DNA of 64,000 nucleotides from Algoriphagus sp. (GTDB taxonomy: Bacteria > Bacteroidota > Bacteroidia > Cytophagales > Cyclobacteriaceae): positions 92,312 through 156,311 of the forward strand of contig JAGXQZ010000060.1 of the NCBI GenBank assembly GCA_018336015.1, in the 5' to 3' direction. The position numbers were made by a program, and so were the translations under genes. Every line of letters starts with the position of its first letter. The first letter of the stretch is position 1. The notes under the pieces were generated by a model. It was not told the DNA's origin and ran no database searches. It saw only the letters and a list, made by a program, of their open reading frames with translations. Of this stretch, positions 52,158 through 60,851 are shown piece after piece.

Positions 52158-53414
52158 TTATTTGTTATTTTGATTGAAGCAATTCCTTAGCAAATTCAAA
52201 ACAGAAACCCCTGTCAGTTGAATATTCAGCATCCGATCTTGGGTTAATTGGAGCTTTCTCGCTTCCAAAAAACCTTCACCTGCACAGGCTATCCAAACTG
52301 TGCCTACGGGTTTTTCTTCCGAACCACCATCCGGACCAGCGATTCCGGTGCTTGCCAAACCAAAGTCTGAGCCAAACAGCCTTCGTACACCCAATGCCAT
52401 TTCCTTCGCCGTTTTCTCACTTACTGCACCCACAGATTGGAGTGTTTCAGCTTTTACACCAAGGATATTTTCCTTGAATTGATTGTGATAAGGAACCACT
52501 GAACCTTGGAAGTAGGCAGAGCTGCCTGGAACTGTCGTGACCAAGTGGGAGACGTATCCTCCCGAGCAACTTTCGGCTAAAGCTAGACTTTTCCCCGCGT
52601 TCTTCAAAAGTTTGCCTATCGCACTTTCCAGCGTTTCCTCATCATATCCGTAGACAAACTTGTCGATCAAGGGGAGAACCGATGTAATTTGGTTTTCGAC
52701 TTCATCTGCTAATTTTTGCTGGTCAGTACCAAATGCCGTCAATCTTAGCTTGACATGTCCCAGAGAAGGGAGATAGGCTAAGCGGATATGCTCCGGCAGG
52801 TTGTTTTCCCAATCCTTGATCAGATCAGCCAACCAACTTTCGCCGATTCCGGCTGTTTTGATCATTTTGTGATAAATAATAGGGAGCTCAAAAACCTGAG
52901 GCAGCTTGGGGAGCACAAAGTCCCGCATGAGCTTTTTCATCTCATGAGGGACTCCCGGCATAGACATCCAGTAAGTTCCATTTTTTTCAAACCACATTCC
53001 GGGAGCAGTGCCTACCTCATTGGGCACATAGGTGCAGCAGGCCGGCAGGTGGCCTTGGAGAATGTTCAATTGGGTCATTTCTCTTCCTCTTCTTTTGAAA
53101 AAGGAGGTTACTGCTTCCACTGCTTCTGGAACCTCGACGATTTCGCAGCCAAAATATTCTGCCAAAAGCGGTTTGGTAAGGTCATCTTGGGTAGGACCTA
53201 GGCCACCCGTGATGAGGATGATATCGGCTCGCTGTTCGGCTTCGGCAAATGCCGAGAGTATGTCATTCCGATTATCACCCACGGTAGTTTTTCGGACTAC
53301 TTTTACTCCGATCAGATCGAGTTCTTGACTGATCCAATGGGAGTTGGTATCCATAATTTGACCATAGAGTAGCTCGTCTCCAATGGCTATGATTTCAGCT
53401 TTGACTAATTGCAT
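52158..53414 (-). CDS. cinA: CinA family nicotinamide-nucleotide amidase
   Basis: 418 residues with both CinA parts: an N-terminal molybdopterin-binding-like COG1058 domain (about 1-170; AEIIAIGDELLYGQIMDTNS, ITGGLGPTQDD) and a C-terminal PncC amidase domain (about 260-410; SLALAESCSGGYVSHLVTTV, STGIAGPDGGSEEKPVGTVW). The amidase deamidates nicotinamide mononucleotide in pyridine nucleotide recycling, and the N-terminal domain has ADP-ribose pyrophosphatase activity in studied members. It is likely in one transcription unit with the SDR and folA genes upstream (15-base and 3-base gaps). Confidence 0.94.
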   Translation of the reverse strand: MQLVKAEIIAIGDELLYGQIMDTNSHWISQELDLIGVKVVRKTTVGDNRNDILSAFAEAEQRADIILITGGLGPTQDDLTKPLLAEYFGCEIVEVPEAVEAVTSFFKRRGREMTQLNILQGHLPACCTYVPNEVGTAPGMWFEKNGTYWMSMPGVPHEMKKLMRDFVLPKLPQVFELPIIYHKMIKTAGIGESWLADLIKDWENNLPEHIRLAYLPSLGHVKLRLTAFGTDQQKLADEVENQITSVLPLIDKFVYGYDEETLESAIGKLLKNAGKSLALAESCSGGYVSHLVTTVPGSSAYFQGSVVPYHNQFKENILGVKAETLQSVGAVSEKTAKEMALGVRRLFGSDFGLASTGIAGPDGGSEEKPVGTVWIACAGEGFLEARKLQLTQDRMLNIQLTGVSVLNLLRNCFNQNNK

Positions 53415-53429
53415 ATTGGGTTGTGGTAG

Positions 53430-54215
53430 TTATCTAACTTTCGCTTTTCGGAGGATTTTGGAAAAGATTCCGGGGAAAAATCGCTTGAGGTACACGGCTA
53501 GGGTTTCTTTTCCTCCGATATAGACCTCTTCTTTTTTTGAAAGGATGGCATCAAACATCTCTGACGCGCATGCATCAGGACTCATGCCTTTATCTTGAGC
53601 TTCATCCATTTCGCCCAAAGGGCTGCCGTCGGCGGTGAGGGCGTTGATGGATACTTGTGTGCGGATAAATCCCGGACAGATCAGGGTTACTGCTATCCCG
53701 TCTTGGTAGTGTTCGGCCCTGAGGGTGTCGAAAAAACCGTGAAGCGCATGCTTGGAGGCAGCATAAGAGGATCTATAAGGCGAGGCAAATTTGCCTACTA
53801 GAGAGGTGACTACGGCAAACTGACCGCTTTTTCTTTGAATAAAATGGGGAAGAATTGCTTTGGTCAAAGCTACCGTGCCAAAATAATTGACCTCCATCAG
53901 CTTCCGATCCACTTCCAGCCGGGTGTCCTTGATCAGGGAACGCTGGCTGATTCCTCCATTATGAAGGACAATGTCTATTTTTCCGAAAAAGGCTATCGCT
54001 TCAGCTGCTTTTCGATCAAAATCTGAACTGTCAGATAAGTCAAGAGGAAGCAGTCTGATGGCCTCAGGATGCGCGCACTGATTTTTCACCCGTTCGAGTT
54101 CATTCACTTTTCTGGAAGAAAGAATCAATGCAAAACCTTCTTTGGAAAACTTTTTGGCCGAGGCCTCGCCGATGCCCGATGAGGCACCCGTGATCCAGAT
54201 GACGGGTTTGGTCAT
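53430..54215 (-). CDS. short-chain dehydrogenase/reductase
   Basis: 261 residues. The nucleotide-binding TGASSGIG lies at 9-16, NAG-type HNGGIS near 90, catalytic Ser in VVTSLVGK and the Y-x3-K pair in YRSSYAASKHA (Tyr about 155). The C-terminal basic tail (YLKRFFPGIFSKILRKAKVR) could associate with the membrane, as in the 17-beta-HSD/DHRS7-like SDR branch. Substrate unknown. It lies three bases after folA's stop and 15 bases before cinA on the same strand. Confidence 0.9.
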   Translation of the reverse strand: MTKPVIWITGASSGIGEASAKKFSKEGFALILSSRKVNELERVKNQCAHPEAIRLLPLDLSDSSDFDRKAAEAIAFFGKIDIVLHNGGISQRSLIKDTRLEVDRKLMEVNYFGTVALTKAILPHFIQRKSGQFAVVTSLVGKFASPYRSSYAASKHALHGFFDTLRAEHYQDGIAVTLICPGFIRTQVSINALTADGSPLGEMDEAQDKGMSPDACASEMFDAILSKKEEVYIGGKETLAVYLKRFFPGIFSKILRKAKVR

Positions 54216-54218
54216 GTT

Positions 54219-54713
54219 TTAGCGTTTTTCGTAAGTCACAAAGGCGTAAGGGAACTCATTTTTTTCATCTGCCGGAAATTCCTCACGACCAATTTCCTTC
54301 CATTTTGTAGGATCAATCTCCGGGAAAAAGGTATCTCCTTCGGGTTCAGCGTGGACTTCGGTGATTTCAAGTTGATCACAAAGAGGAAGAGCCTCCCGGT
54401 AGATTTGCCCTCCGCCAATGATGAAAAGTTTTTCTACCTCGATTTTGTTACAAAAAATGATCGCCTCCTCCAAAGAAGAAAAGGCATAGTGTCCCTCCGG
54501 AGCCTGAAAATCAGGGTTTCTGCTGATGACGAGGTGAGTTCGGTTGGGTAGCGGTTTTCCAAGTGAATCGTAAGTCTTCCTACCCATCAGGATAGGGTGG
54601 CCGGTGGTCAGGTTTTTAAATCGCTTAAGATCAGCTGAAAGTTTCCAGATGAGCTGGTTGTCTTTTCCGATCACCTGATTTTTTGCTTTCGCTACGATTA
54701 GTATGATTTTCAT
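54219..54713 (-). CDS. folA: dihydrofolate reductase
   Basis: 164 residues, normal length. It reduces dihydrofolate to tetrahydrofolate with NADPH. Visible are IILIVAKAKNQVIGKDNQLIW at the start (with W-K-L-S-A-DLKRFK substrate-binding block), the MGRKTYDSLGKPLPNR NADPH-binding segment, and IIGGGQIYREALPL. The acidic substrate residue lies in SADLKRFK. First gene of the folA-SDR-cinA unit. thyA, often adjacent in Bacteroidota, is not in view upstream. Confidence 0.96.
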   Translation of the reverse strand: MKIILIVAKAKNQVIGKDNQLIWKLSADLKRFKNLTTGHPILMGRKTYDSLGKPLPNRTHLVISRNPDFQAPEGHYAFSSLEEAIIFCNKIEVEKLFIIGGGQIYREALPLCDQLEITEVHAEPEGDTFFPEIDPTKWKEIGREEFPADEKNEFPYAFVTYEKR

Positions 54714-54852
54714 GCCTCTTTGATTGGTGATTAAATGGCCGCATGAAATCTCGAAAAGAATCTACACTAGTATGTTTTGCCAGTGTCAGGGTTGATTTCA
54801 CAGGTGTCCAAAGTTTGGGCTGAATTTACCTGCTTTTATGGGTTAAAAAATG

Positions 54853-54882
54853 AAAAAGGGAGCGAATTCTGCTCCCTTTTGT
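54853..54882 (-). terminator. terminator after the DUF4412 gene
   Basis: On the minus strand AAAAGGGAGC (54880-54871) pairs with GCTCCCTTTT (54863-54854) around a 7-base loop, followed by T-rich sequence. It begins a few bases past the stop at 54888. Confidence 0.8.
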
Positions 54883-54887
54883 TTGGT

Positions 54888-55730
54888 TTATCTTCCCCCT
54901 GCCATCAGATTGGGATATTCCGACATTACTATGGTTTTCGACTGGTTTGACTCGATCTCTATGGCCTGTATCTTGGATACCGAACCATCTGTTTCTGTGA
55001 AGACCATTTCTAGGAAAGTTCCTTTCGGAGCATTTGTAAACAGGGACTGGTACTTTTCGATGGATTTATTGGAGACCATGGGATTGCTTTGTGGAGAAAA
55101 AATGGAAACACCTTCGATTGGTTTTTCTGTCACCCAATAAAGGCCCTTTCCATCTTCTGTATTGACTAGATATTCTTCACATTTGTAGCCAAGAATGGTT
55201 TTGGTATTTCCCGTTTTTTGGATAGTGTACTGACTAGTAGATTGATTTTCCACCTCTTTATCCACCATTTCTTGCATGTCTCCATAATCCATCTTCATAG
55301 CCATACTGGATTTGTTGCCGTCTTCCTCAATCAAGATGACTATTGCTTGATTTTTGGAATCCATGATGGTGGTGGTCATGGTTTTTTTGCTTTTGGGATC
55401 TTCAAAAGTCATCCCCATGAATTGTGGATCCTTGTTGAGAAGGTATTTCATCTGGACGGGTTCATCTGCTTTCCCTTTTTTGTCAACAGAAGTGACCTCC
55501 ATGACTATGAATCCTGAAAAGTTGTAGCTCGATTCCGTCTTGGCTTGTTGAAACATTCCCTCCATCATCCCTGAGAGCGGGTTGCTGCCTTCATTTTGAG
55601 CTTTTGGAGTGGTAGCACTTTGAGCAGCGTTTTGAGCAGCGTTCTGGATTCTTTTTAGCAGTTGAGCCTGTGAAGGAAAGCCCGCCACCAACAATCCGAA
55701 TAATAAACTTGATACTATGGTCTTTTTCAT
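54888..55730 (-). CDS. exported DUF4412 protein
   Basis: 280 residues. A signal peptide (TIVSSLLFGLLVAGFPSQAQ) is followed by a low-complexity Ala/Gln linker (residues 24-44) and a DUF4412-type body (about 65-275): YNFSGFIVMEVTS, MKMDYGDMQEMVDKEV (Met-rich) and TKTILGYKCEEYLV followed by an acidic WVTE motif are characteristic. The family is widespread in Bacteroidota envelopes with no known role. The lone Cys (GYKCEEY) recurs in the family. Single-gene unit with terminator. Confidence 0.8.
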   Translation of the reverse strand: MKKTIVSSLLFGLLVAGFPSQAQLLKRIQNAAQNAAQSATTPKAQNEGSNPLSGMMEGMFQQAKTESSYNFSGFIVMEVTSVDKKGKADEPVQMKYLLNKDPQFMGMTFEDPKSKKTMTTTIMDSKNQAIVILIEEDGNKSSMAMKMDYGDMQEMVDKEVENQSTSQYTIQKTGNTKTILGYKCEEYLVNTEDGKGLYWVTEKPIEGVSIFSPQSNPMVSNKSIEKYQSLFTNAPKGTFLEMVFTETDGSVSKIQAIEIESNQSKTIVMSEYPNLMAGGR

Positions 55731-55857
55731 AAAATGTGAGGTTAAAAATTCACTTTCAATTTGTGCAGAATTAGGCTTAAGGTAAACATTGATAGCTCAA
55801 TGTTTTTAGCATTTTAAAATAGACCGATTTTGTTTTTCAAAAAAAAAGAAAAAGGGC

Positions 55858-56802
55858 TTAAAGTTTAAGCCCTCTGAGTAATTCGTCGATTTTCATCCGT
55901 TTTTTTCCTTCGAGTTGAAGTTCAAGAATTTCCAAACTTCCCGACTCGCATTGGAAATGGAGGTAAGTTTTCCCGTCGCTTTCCCATTCACCGGGTTGCT
56001 TTCCCTTGAGCGAAAGCTTACTTGGTTTGGTCAGGAAGATTTTGCAGGTTTTATCCAGAAATTCGGTCCATGCTGCCGGATAGGGAGATAGGCCCCGAAC
56101 AAGGTTGTGAATGGACTCGGAAGACTGATTCCAGGCTATTTTGCAGGTTTCCTTGAAGATTTTTGGAGCGTGGTGAAGGGCTTTAGATTCGTCTTGGGGA
56201 AGTGGGTGAACTTCATTTTTGGATATGGCCTCTACCGTTCTGAGGACGAGTTCCGAACCAATAGCCATCAGTTTTTCATACAAAGTACCAATGTTGTCCT
56301 CTGGCAGAATGGCTACTTTCTCTTGGAAAATAATGCTTCCGGTATCAATCTCATGTTTCAAAAAGAAGGTTGTGACACCTGTCTCCGTTTCCCCGTTGAT
56401 GATCGCCCAATTGATCGGAGCGGCGCCACGGTAATTGGGAAGGAGGGAAGCGTGCAGATTAAATGTGCCAAGCGGAGGCATATTCCACACCGATTCAGGA
56501 AGCATGCGGAAAGCAACCACAATCTGAAGATCGGCATTCAGATCTCTTAATTCTTGCTGGAATTCCGGGTTTTTCAGATTAGTAGGCTGAAGAATATTTA
56601 GTCCCAATCGCTCTGCGGCTTCTTTAACGGGGGAGCCAACCAACTTTTGTCCCCGACCTTGAGGCTTGTCCGGAGCAGTGATGACTCCGACCACATTCCA
56701 GCCCGCTTCGACCAGTTTTTCAAGAGCAGGCACCGCAAATTCCGGCGTGCCCATGTAGATAATTCTCAACTCTTCTTTTGATTTTACTTCTTTAGTCAAC
56801 AT
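55858..56802 (-). CDS. fmt: methionyl-tRNA formyltransferase
   Basis: 314 residues. It formylates initiator Met-tRNA using 10-formyltetrahydrofolate. The substrate-binding block FNLHASLLPNYRGAAPINWA with the catalytic Asn/His pair and the DTGSII segment (hydrolase/transferase Asp) are intact, and the C-terminal OB-like tRNA-binding domain (about 210-314) is present. The ATG at 56802 adds 16 residues before MGTPEFAVPALEKL, as in most family members. The 5' end is duplicated further upstream at 57381-57485, with a small lipoprotein gene between the two copies. Confidence 0.95.
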   Translation of the reverse strand: MLTKEVKSKEELRIIYMGTPEFAVPALEKLVEAGWNVVGVITAPDKPQGRGQKLVGSPVKEAAERLGLNILQPTNLKNPEFQQELRDLNADLQIVVAFRMLPESVWNMPPLGTFNLHASLLPNYRGAAPINWAIINGETETGVTTFFLKHEIDTGSIIFQEKVAILPEDNIGTLYEKLMAIGSELVLRTVEAISKNEVHPLPQDESKALHHAPKIFKETCKIAWNQSSESIHNLVRGLSPYPAAWTEFLDKTCKIFLTKPSKLSLKGKQPGEWESDGKTYLHFQCESGSLEILELQLEGKKRMKIDELLRGLKL

Positions 56803-56915
56803 TCAGTGTTCAATGTTCTTAATTCATTCAAAATTTGAGTTTTGAAATTCGAAATTTGATTCGATGGCTATTTTCAAATTTCAAACTTTAAATTTTCGAT
56901 CATTTATAAAATAAA
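56700..56915. repeat. duplicated segment: fmt 5' end plus upstream inverted repeat, copy 1
   Basis: Covers the first codons of fmt and the 110 bases before it. The same order of sequences is found at 57381-57590: fmt codons, the intergenic AAATTTGAG/GAAATTC heptamer-like repeat, and the inverse-complementary TTTCAAA...CTTAAATTTTC. The two copies are clearly homologous with scattered substitutions. Confidence 0.8.
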
Positions 56916-56942
56916 TTCTGCTCTAAACAACCCATTTTTTTA

Positions 56943-57305
56943 TTAGTCAGCAAGTTCGCTGTAGATGATTCTTCTAGCTAGGGTGTCATAGTTTACTTGG
57001 TATAAGATTAGATCTTTTTCACATTGGTATTTAAACCCATTTTCGCTTAAAGACCAATTGCATTCCTTTCCTTTGTTTCCGACATAAGGCTTAATCTGAT
57101 TAATTAACTCCTTATTTGATCTGGTTGATAATTCGATCATGTAAACAAGCTCATAGTCTTGTGCCATGTCATAGAAATCGTCCTTTAGAACTTTTTTGTC
57201 AGTTGGAAGAGCAAAACCAATATTGGCTTTAAATCTATCCTCACTTGAGGTTCTTATGCCACATGAAACGCAGAATAAAATAAAAATCAGTGTTGGCGGT
57301 CTCAT
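56943..57305 (-). CDS. small exported protein, unknown function
   Basis: 120 residues. The N-terminus is a short signal (PPTLIFILFCVSCG) with two Cys (C12, C15); the VSC at 13-15 could be a lipobox, but it lacks the usual Leu at -3, so lipidation is uncertain. The mature part is charged with the strand-like KECNWSLSENGFKYQCEKDL segment carrying two more Cys (disulfide likely in the periplasm). I do not recognise the family. It lies exactly between the two copies of the fmt 5'-end duplication, so it may have arrived through the event that made the duplication. Confidence 0.65.
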   Translation of the reverse strand: MRPPTLIFILFCVSCGIRTSSEDRFKANIGFALPTDKKVLKDDFYDMAQDYELVYMIELSTRSNKELINQIKPYVGNKGKECNWSLSENGFKYQCEKDLILYQVNYDTLARRIIYSELAD

Positions 57306-57380
57306 TTTTCAAAGTTTGGCCTTCATGTTTTTAGTTTGACTTGATACTTTATTTTGATTTTTCTTCCAAAAAAGTCCGTA

Positions 57381-57485
57381 CCAGCAGGCTTCCAACAGTT
57401 TTTCCAAGGCAGGCACCGCAAATTCCGGTGTGCCCATATAGATAATCCTCAACTCTTCTTTTGATTTCACTTCTTTATTTAACAT
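57381..57485 (-). pseudogene. fmt 5'-end fragment (duplicated remnant)
   Basis: On the minus strand it reads MLNKEVKSKEELRIIYMGTP followed by EFAVPALEKLLEACW, nearly the same as the first 36 codons of fmt. Homology stops at about 57381, after which the frame runs into unrelated sequence and ends about 20 codons later. It has no catalytic part, so it is a remnant. Seven or so amino-acid-level differences from the real fmt 5' end indicate the duplication is not recent. Confidence 0.85.
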
Positions 57486-57499
57486 TCAATACTTGGCGT

Positions 57500-57580
57500 T
57501 CGAGATTATTTAGAATTTGAGATTTGAAATTCGAGATTTAACTCGGAACCAATCTCAAATTTCAAACCTCAAATTTTCAA
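57500..57580. repeat. long imperfect inverted repeat downstream of namZ-like gene
   Basis: GAATTTGAGATTTGAAATTC extended by GAGATT faces AATCTCAAATTTCAAACCTC extended by AAATTTTC across a 12-base loop, about 26 bp with few mismatches. It is part of the duplicated block (copy 2) and could end transcription of the DUF1343 gene, whose stop is at 57581. Confidence 0.6.
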
Positions 57581-58759
57581 TCAGTTATAAATCAAGTACT
57601 TTCCCCTTATTTTCTTATACTCCTCGTGTCCGGCCTTCCAGCTTTCTCTGATTTGGGTCTCGGTATTCCCCTCCAAAATCTGCTTTTTGAGTTCGTCTGT
57701 ACCGGCAAGGGTATTGAAGAAGTTGTTGAAAAACTTCTCTTTCATTCCTGATTTTTGGTAGGCGTCTAGGATGTACTTGAGGGTAAAATGATGATTCAGG
57801 GATTCTCCTCGAAGGTCCACTCCATAGCAAAGTTTGTCTTGGTGAGGAGGAGTTTTGGACATTCCATTGATGCTGACAGGGGTAAAGGTGAATGTCCCGA
57901 ATTTGGGATCAGGATAACCATACATTTGGAAAGGTTCATAAGTGCCGCGTCCTAATGACATCACCGTGCCCTCGAAAAAGCAGGTACTTGGATAGAGTTT
58001 GATGGCTAAGTCGCTTGGTAAATTTGGGGAAGGCTTCACTGGAAGGCTGTACGCTTGAGAATGAGTCCAATTGGCGACCGGAATCACTTCCAAATCGACG
58101 GTCAAGCCTCCCTTGAGCCATTTTTCGCCATTGATCATTTTGGCAAGTTCACCCACAGTCAGTCCATGTACGATTGGAATGTTGTGCATGCCCACAAAAG
58201 ATTCATATCCTGATTTGAGCATCGGCCCGTCGATGTAGCCTCCATTCGGATTGGGTCTGTCAAAGATGATGACCTTTTTCCCCTGCTCAGCACATGCTTC
58301 CATCACGTAGTGCATGGTGCTGATGTAGGTGAAAAAGCGGGTTCCTACATCCTGTAGGTCAAAAATCAACACATCTAGGTCCTTGATCTGCTCTGCAGCA
58401 GGCTTTTTGTTGTTCCCGTAAAGCGAAATAATCGGAAGACCTGTTTTTTGGTCTACACTGTTGTCTACTTTTTCGCCTGCATCGGCAGTGCCTCGAAAGC
58501 CGTGCTCGGGTACAAATACCTTTTTCACTTGAACACCCTTTTCCAAAAGTAGATCTACCACGTGCTTGTTGGAGGATTGGGGAAGGATGGAGGTTTGGTT
58601 TCCGACCAAGCCTACTTTTTTACCCTGAATCAGAGGTAAGTAAAGCTGAGATTGCTCTGCCCCCACCAATACCTGTTGACCATGTGTGGTATGAGTGAAT
58701 AGTGCCATGAGGAAAAAGGCCAAAAAACAAATCAGGAGTGAATATTTCGCTTGCTTCAT
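57581..58759 (-). CDS. namZ: DUF1343 family exo-beta-N-acetylmuramidase (NamZ-like)
   Basis: 392 residues with a signal peptide (YSLLICFLAFFLMALFTHTT, cleaved near GQQ). Signature parts of DUF1343/NamZ: KKVGLVGNQTSI, VFVPEHGFRGTADAGEKVDN, PIISLYGNNKKP, IFDLQDVGTRFFTYISTMHY and IFDRPNPNGGYIDGPML, including the Glu of the PEHGFRG motif proposed as catalytic. NamZ removes terminal MurNAc from peptidoglycan fragments, so it serves cell wall recycling. A -7-like box lies upstream (58786-58793). Divergent from the LolE-like permease with about 44 bases between starts. Confidence 0.92.
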   Translation of the reverse strand: MKQAKYSLLICFLAFFLMALFTHTTHGQQVLVGAEQSQLYLPLIQGKKVGLVGNQTSILPQSSNKHVVDLLLEKGVQVKKVFVPEHGFRGTADAGEKVDNSVDQKTGLPIISLYGNNKKPAAEQIKDLDVLIFDLQDVGTRFFTYISTMHYVMEACAEQGKKVIIFDRPNPNGGYIDGPMLKSGYESFVGMHNIPIVHGLTVGELAKMINGEKWLKGGLTVDLEVIPVANWTHSQAYSLPVKPSPNLPSDLAIKLYPSTCFFEGTVMSLGRGTYEPFQMYGYPDPKFGTFTFTPVSINGMSKTPPHQDKLCYGVDLRGESLNHHFTLKYILDAYQKSGMKEKFFNNFFNTLAGTDELKKQILEGNTETQIRESWKAGHEEYKKIRGKYLIYN

Positions 58760-58785
58760 GCTATTTTGCGGGGAATAGTGATAAA

Positions 58786-58793
58786 CAAATTTA
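58786..58793 (-). promoter_or_regulatory. -7 box upstream of namZ
   Basis: Minus-strand TAAATTTG matches TAnnTTTG exactly, 26 bases before the ATG. No -33 TTG at the correct spacing is visible, so the call is moderate. Confidence 0.4.
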
Positions 58794-58803
58794 ACCGAGT
58801 CCC

Positions 58804-60021
58804 TTGAACCTTTCCTATTTCATTGCCAAAAGAATCAGTTTTAAGCAGGCCGGAGGTTTTTCGGGAACCATTCACCGGATTGCGGTGGGCAGTTTGGCTA
58901 TTGGACTTGGAGTAGCCATCTTGGCGATCATGGTTTTAGGTGGTTTTCAAAAAACCGTTTCGGATCGGGTTTACGGATTTACGGGCCATTTTCAGGTGCA
59001 GAAGTTCCAAATGAGTAATGCCTTTGAGGAGCTTCCTTTTTCTTTGGAATCGGATTTTTACAAGAACTACTCCAATCTTCCTTTCATTACCAAAGTCCAG
59101 TCTTTTGCGCATAAAGCAGCTTTGCTAAAGGGTGATGAAGAAGTTGAGGGCATTTTAATGAAAGGTGTGGGGAGCGACTTTGATTCCCTCGAATTCGCCA
59201 AATACCTCGTAGATGGGCGAATGCTTCACATCCCTGATTCGGGAGTTAGCAATGAGATAATGCTGAGCCGATTCATTGCAAATAAGCTTTTGATCGAGGT
59301 GGGGGACAAGTTGACGGTGTATTTTGTCCAAGAGCCACCTAGGTTCAGGAGAGTAGAAGTGGTGGGGATTTTTGAGACGTATTTGGAAAATTTTGATGAG
59401 AAGATTGTCATCGGTGAATTGCAGACGATCCGAAACCTGAATGGCTGGACCAAAGATCAAGTGGGAGGTTTGGAGGTTTTTGTCGATCAGGCCGAGAATT
59501 CGGATGAGTACTTTTTGAAAATTGACGAAGCTTTGGATTTTGACTTGCGTTTGATTGATAGCCGAGAGCGTTTTTTGGAAATTTTTGATTGGCTCAAGCT
59601 GTTGGATACCAATGTAATCGTCTTTATTTCACTAATTGGTTTCGTGGCGATTTTCAACATGGGTGCGATCTTATTCATTTTGATCATGGAGCGCACACAA
59701 ATGATTGGATTGCTGAAAGCCTTAGGAGCAAAGGATGCCCAAATCCGCCGTATCTTCTTTTGGAATGGGATCAAGATATTGGGAAGAGGCCTGCTAATCG
59801 GAAATTCAATCGGTCTTGGGATTGGATTTTTACAAGATCAATTTAGGCTTGTACCCCTTGACCCGATCAGTTATTACATGTCGTATGTACCGATTGATTG
59901 GAATTGGCCCGTGTTTATCCTCCTAAACTTGGGGATTTCAATTTTGACAGCCTTGGTACTTTTGATTCCGGTTTTGGTGATTTCCAAAGTGGATCCGATC
60001 AAATCGATCCGTTTCGATTAA
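58804..60021 (+). CDS. LolE/FtsX-type ABC transporter permease
   Basis: 405 residues starting with TTG; an in-frame TAA lies four codons upstream, so no other start is possible. A first membrane helix (about 24-46, IAVGSLAIGLGVAILAIMVL) is followed by a large periplasmic MacB-PCD-like domain (47-265) and three C-terminal helices (about 272-300, 322-345, 365-395), the LolC/E layout. These permeases extract outer-membrane lipoproteins with LolD ATPase. No LolD-like ATPase is next to it. It converges on the glycosyltransferase gene with a 23-base overlap of the ends. Confidence 0.88.
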   Translation: MNLSYFIAKRISFKQAGGFSGTIHRIAVGSLAIGLGVAILAIMVLGGFQKTVSDRVYGFTGHFQVQKFQMSNAFEELPFSLESDFYKNYSNLPFITKVQSFAHKAALLKGDEEVEGILMKGVGSDFDSLEFAKYLVDGRMLHIPDSGVSNEIMLSRFIANKLLIEVGDKLTVYFVQEPPRFRRVEVVGIFETYLENFDEKIVIGELQTIRNLNGWTKDQVGGLEVFVDQAENSDEYFLKIDEALDFDLRLIDSRERFLEIFDWLKLLDTNVIVFISLIGFVAIFNMGAILFILIMERTQMIGLLKALGAKDAQIRRIFFWNGIKILGRGLLIGNSIGLGIGFLQDQFRLVPLDPISYYMSYVPIDWNWPVFILLNLGISILTALVLLIPVLVISKVDPIKSIRFD

Positions 60022-60751
60022 GCTGGTAAGGAGAAAAAATGCTTTTGATTTTCATCCAGATTACTCCTAAGACAGCCTCTTTAAAAATTTTTGGGCTCAT
60101 TTTGGATTGACCTCGCGTGCGATCAGTGAAGATGATTGGTACCTCGATGAGTTTAAATCCAAGTTTCCATGCTGTAAACTTCATTTCAATCTGGAAGGCA
60201 TAGCCAATGAATTTGATTTCATCCAAATGAATGCCTTGAAGCACGCTTTTGTGGTAGCATTTGAATCCGGCCGTTGCATCCTTAATTGGTAGACCTGTGA
60301 TGAATTTGACATACACACTAGCAAAATAAGACATCAACACCCTGCCAATTGGCCAATTGACCACATTGACTCCTGTGATGTATCTCGATCCGATCGCCAA
60401 GTCATAGGTCCCGTCTTTTACTGCCTCATAAAGTCGTATGAGATCTTTGGGATCATGCGAAAAGTCGCAATCCATCTCAAAAATGAAATCATAACCCTTT
60501 TCCAACGCCCATTTAAAACCAGCAATGTAAGCAGTGCCCAAGCCTAGTTTGCCTTTTCTCTCCATGAGGTGAAGGCGATTTTGAAAGTCGGATTGAAGCG
60601 ATTCGACAATTGATCCTGTGCCGTCTGGTGAACCGTCATCAATAATCAGGAGTTCGAAATTTCCTTCCAGATTCATCACCGTGTGTACCATGTCGCTGAT
60701 ATTTTCCAGCTCATTGTACGTGGGGATGATGACGAGTTTGCGGTGGGTCAT
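59999..60751 (-). CDS. polyprenol-phosphate mannosyltransferase-like glycosyltransferase (GT2, DPM1 type)
   Basis: 250 residues from the ATG at 60751; the longer open frame runs through the promoter. GT2 features are: IIPTYNELENI (9-19), LLIIDDGSPDGTG (35-47) with the nucleotide-binding Asp pair, and EMDCDFSHDP (92-101) with the DxD-like metal-binding motif (D94, D96). The short length with no C-terminal membrane helices is that of DPM1-type dolichol/polyprenol-phosphate mannose synthases. Sugar and acceptor are not certain. A -7 box (60767-60774) lies upstream. Confidence 0.9.
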   Translation of the reverse strand: MTHRKLVIIPTYNELENISDMVHTVMNLEGNFELLIIDDGSPDGTGSIVESLQSDFQNRLHLMERKGKLGLGTAYIAGFKWALEKGYDFIFEMDCDFSHDPKDLIRLYEAVKDGTYDLAIGSRYITGVNVVNWPIGRVLMSYFASVYVKFITGLPIKDATAGFKCYHKSVLQGIHLDEIKFIGYAFQIEMKFTAWKLGFKLIEVPIIFTDRTRGQSKMSPKIFKEAVLGVIWMKIKSIFSPYQLNRNGSI

Positions 60752-60766
60752 AGTTCTTTCAATCTT

Positions 60767-60774
60767 CAAAAGTA
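60767..60774 (-). promoter_or_regulatory. -7 box of the glycosyltransferase gene
   Basis: Minus strand TACTTTTG is a perfect TAnnTTTG, 16 bases before the ATG. With the box at 60827-60834 it gives a divergent promoter pair in a 100-base gap. Confidence 0.45.
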
Positions 60775-60826
60775 AGGTTTCGAATGGATTTTTGAAGAAT
60801 GGTGAAAGTGAAAAAAGCCTAAACTG

Positions 60827-60834
60827 TACTTTTG
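60827..60834 (+). promoter_or_regulatory. -7 box of the ATP-grasp gene
   Basis: TACTTTTG matches TAnnTTTG, 17 bases before the ATG at 60852. No -33 TTG at 17-23 bases; spacing element is therefore uncertain. Confidence 0.45.
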
Positions 60835-60851
60835 CGCAAAATTTATCCCCC

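Noticed and set aside
57381..57485. Second functional formyltransferase
   Set aside because: Only the first 35 codons or so are present, no catalytic or tRNA-binding part.
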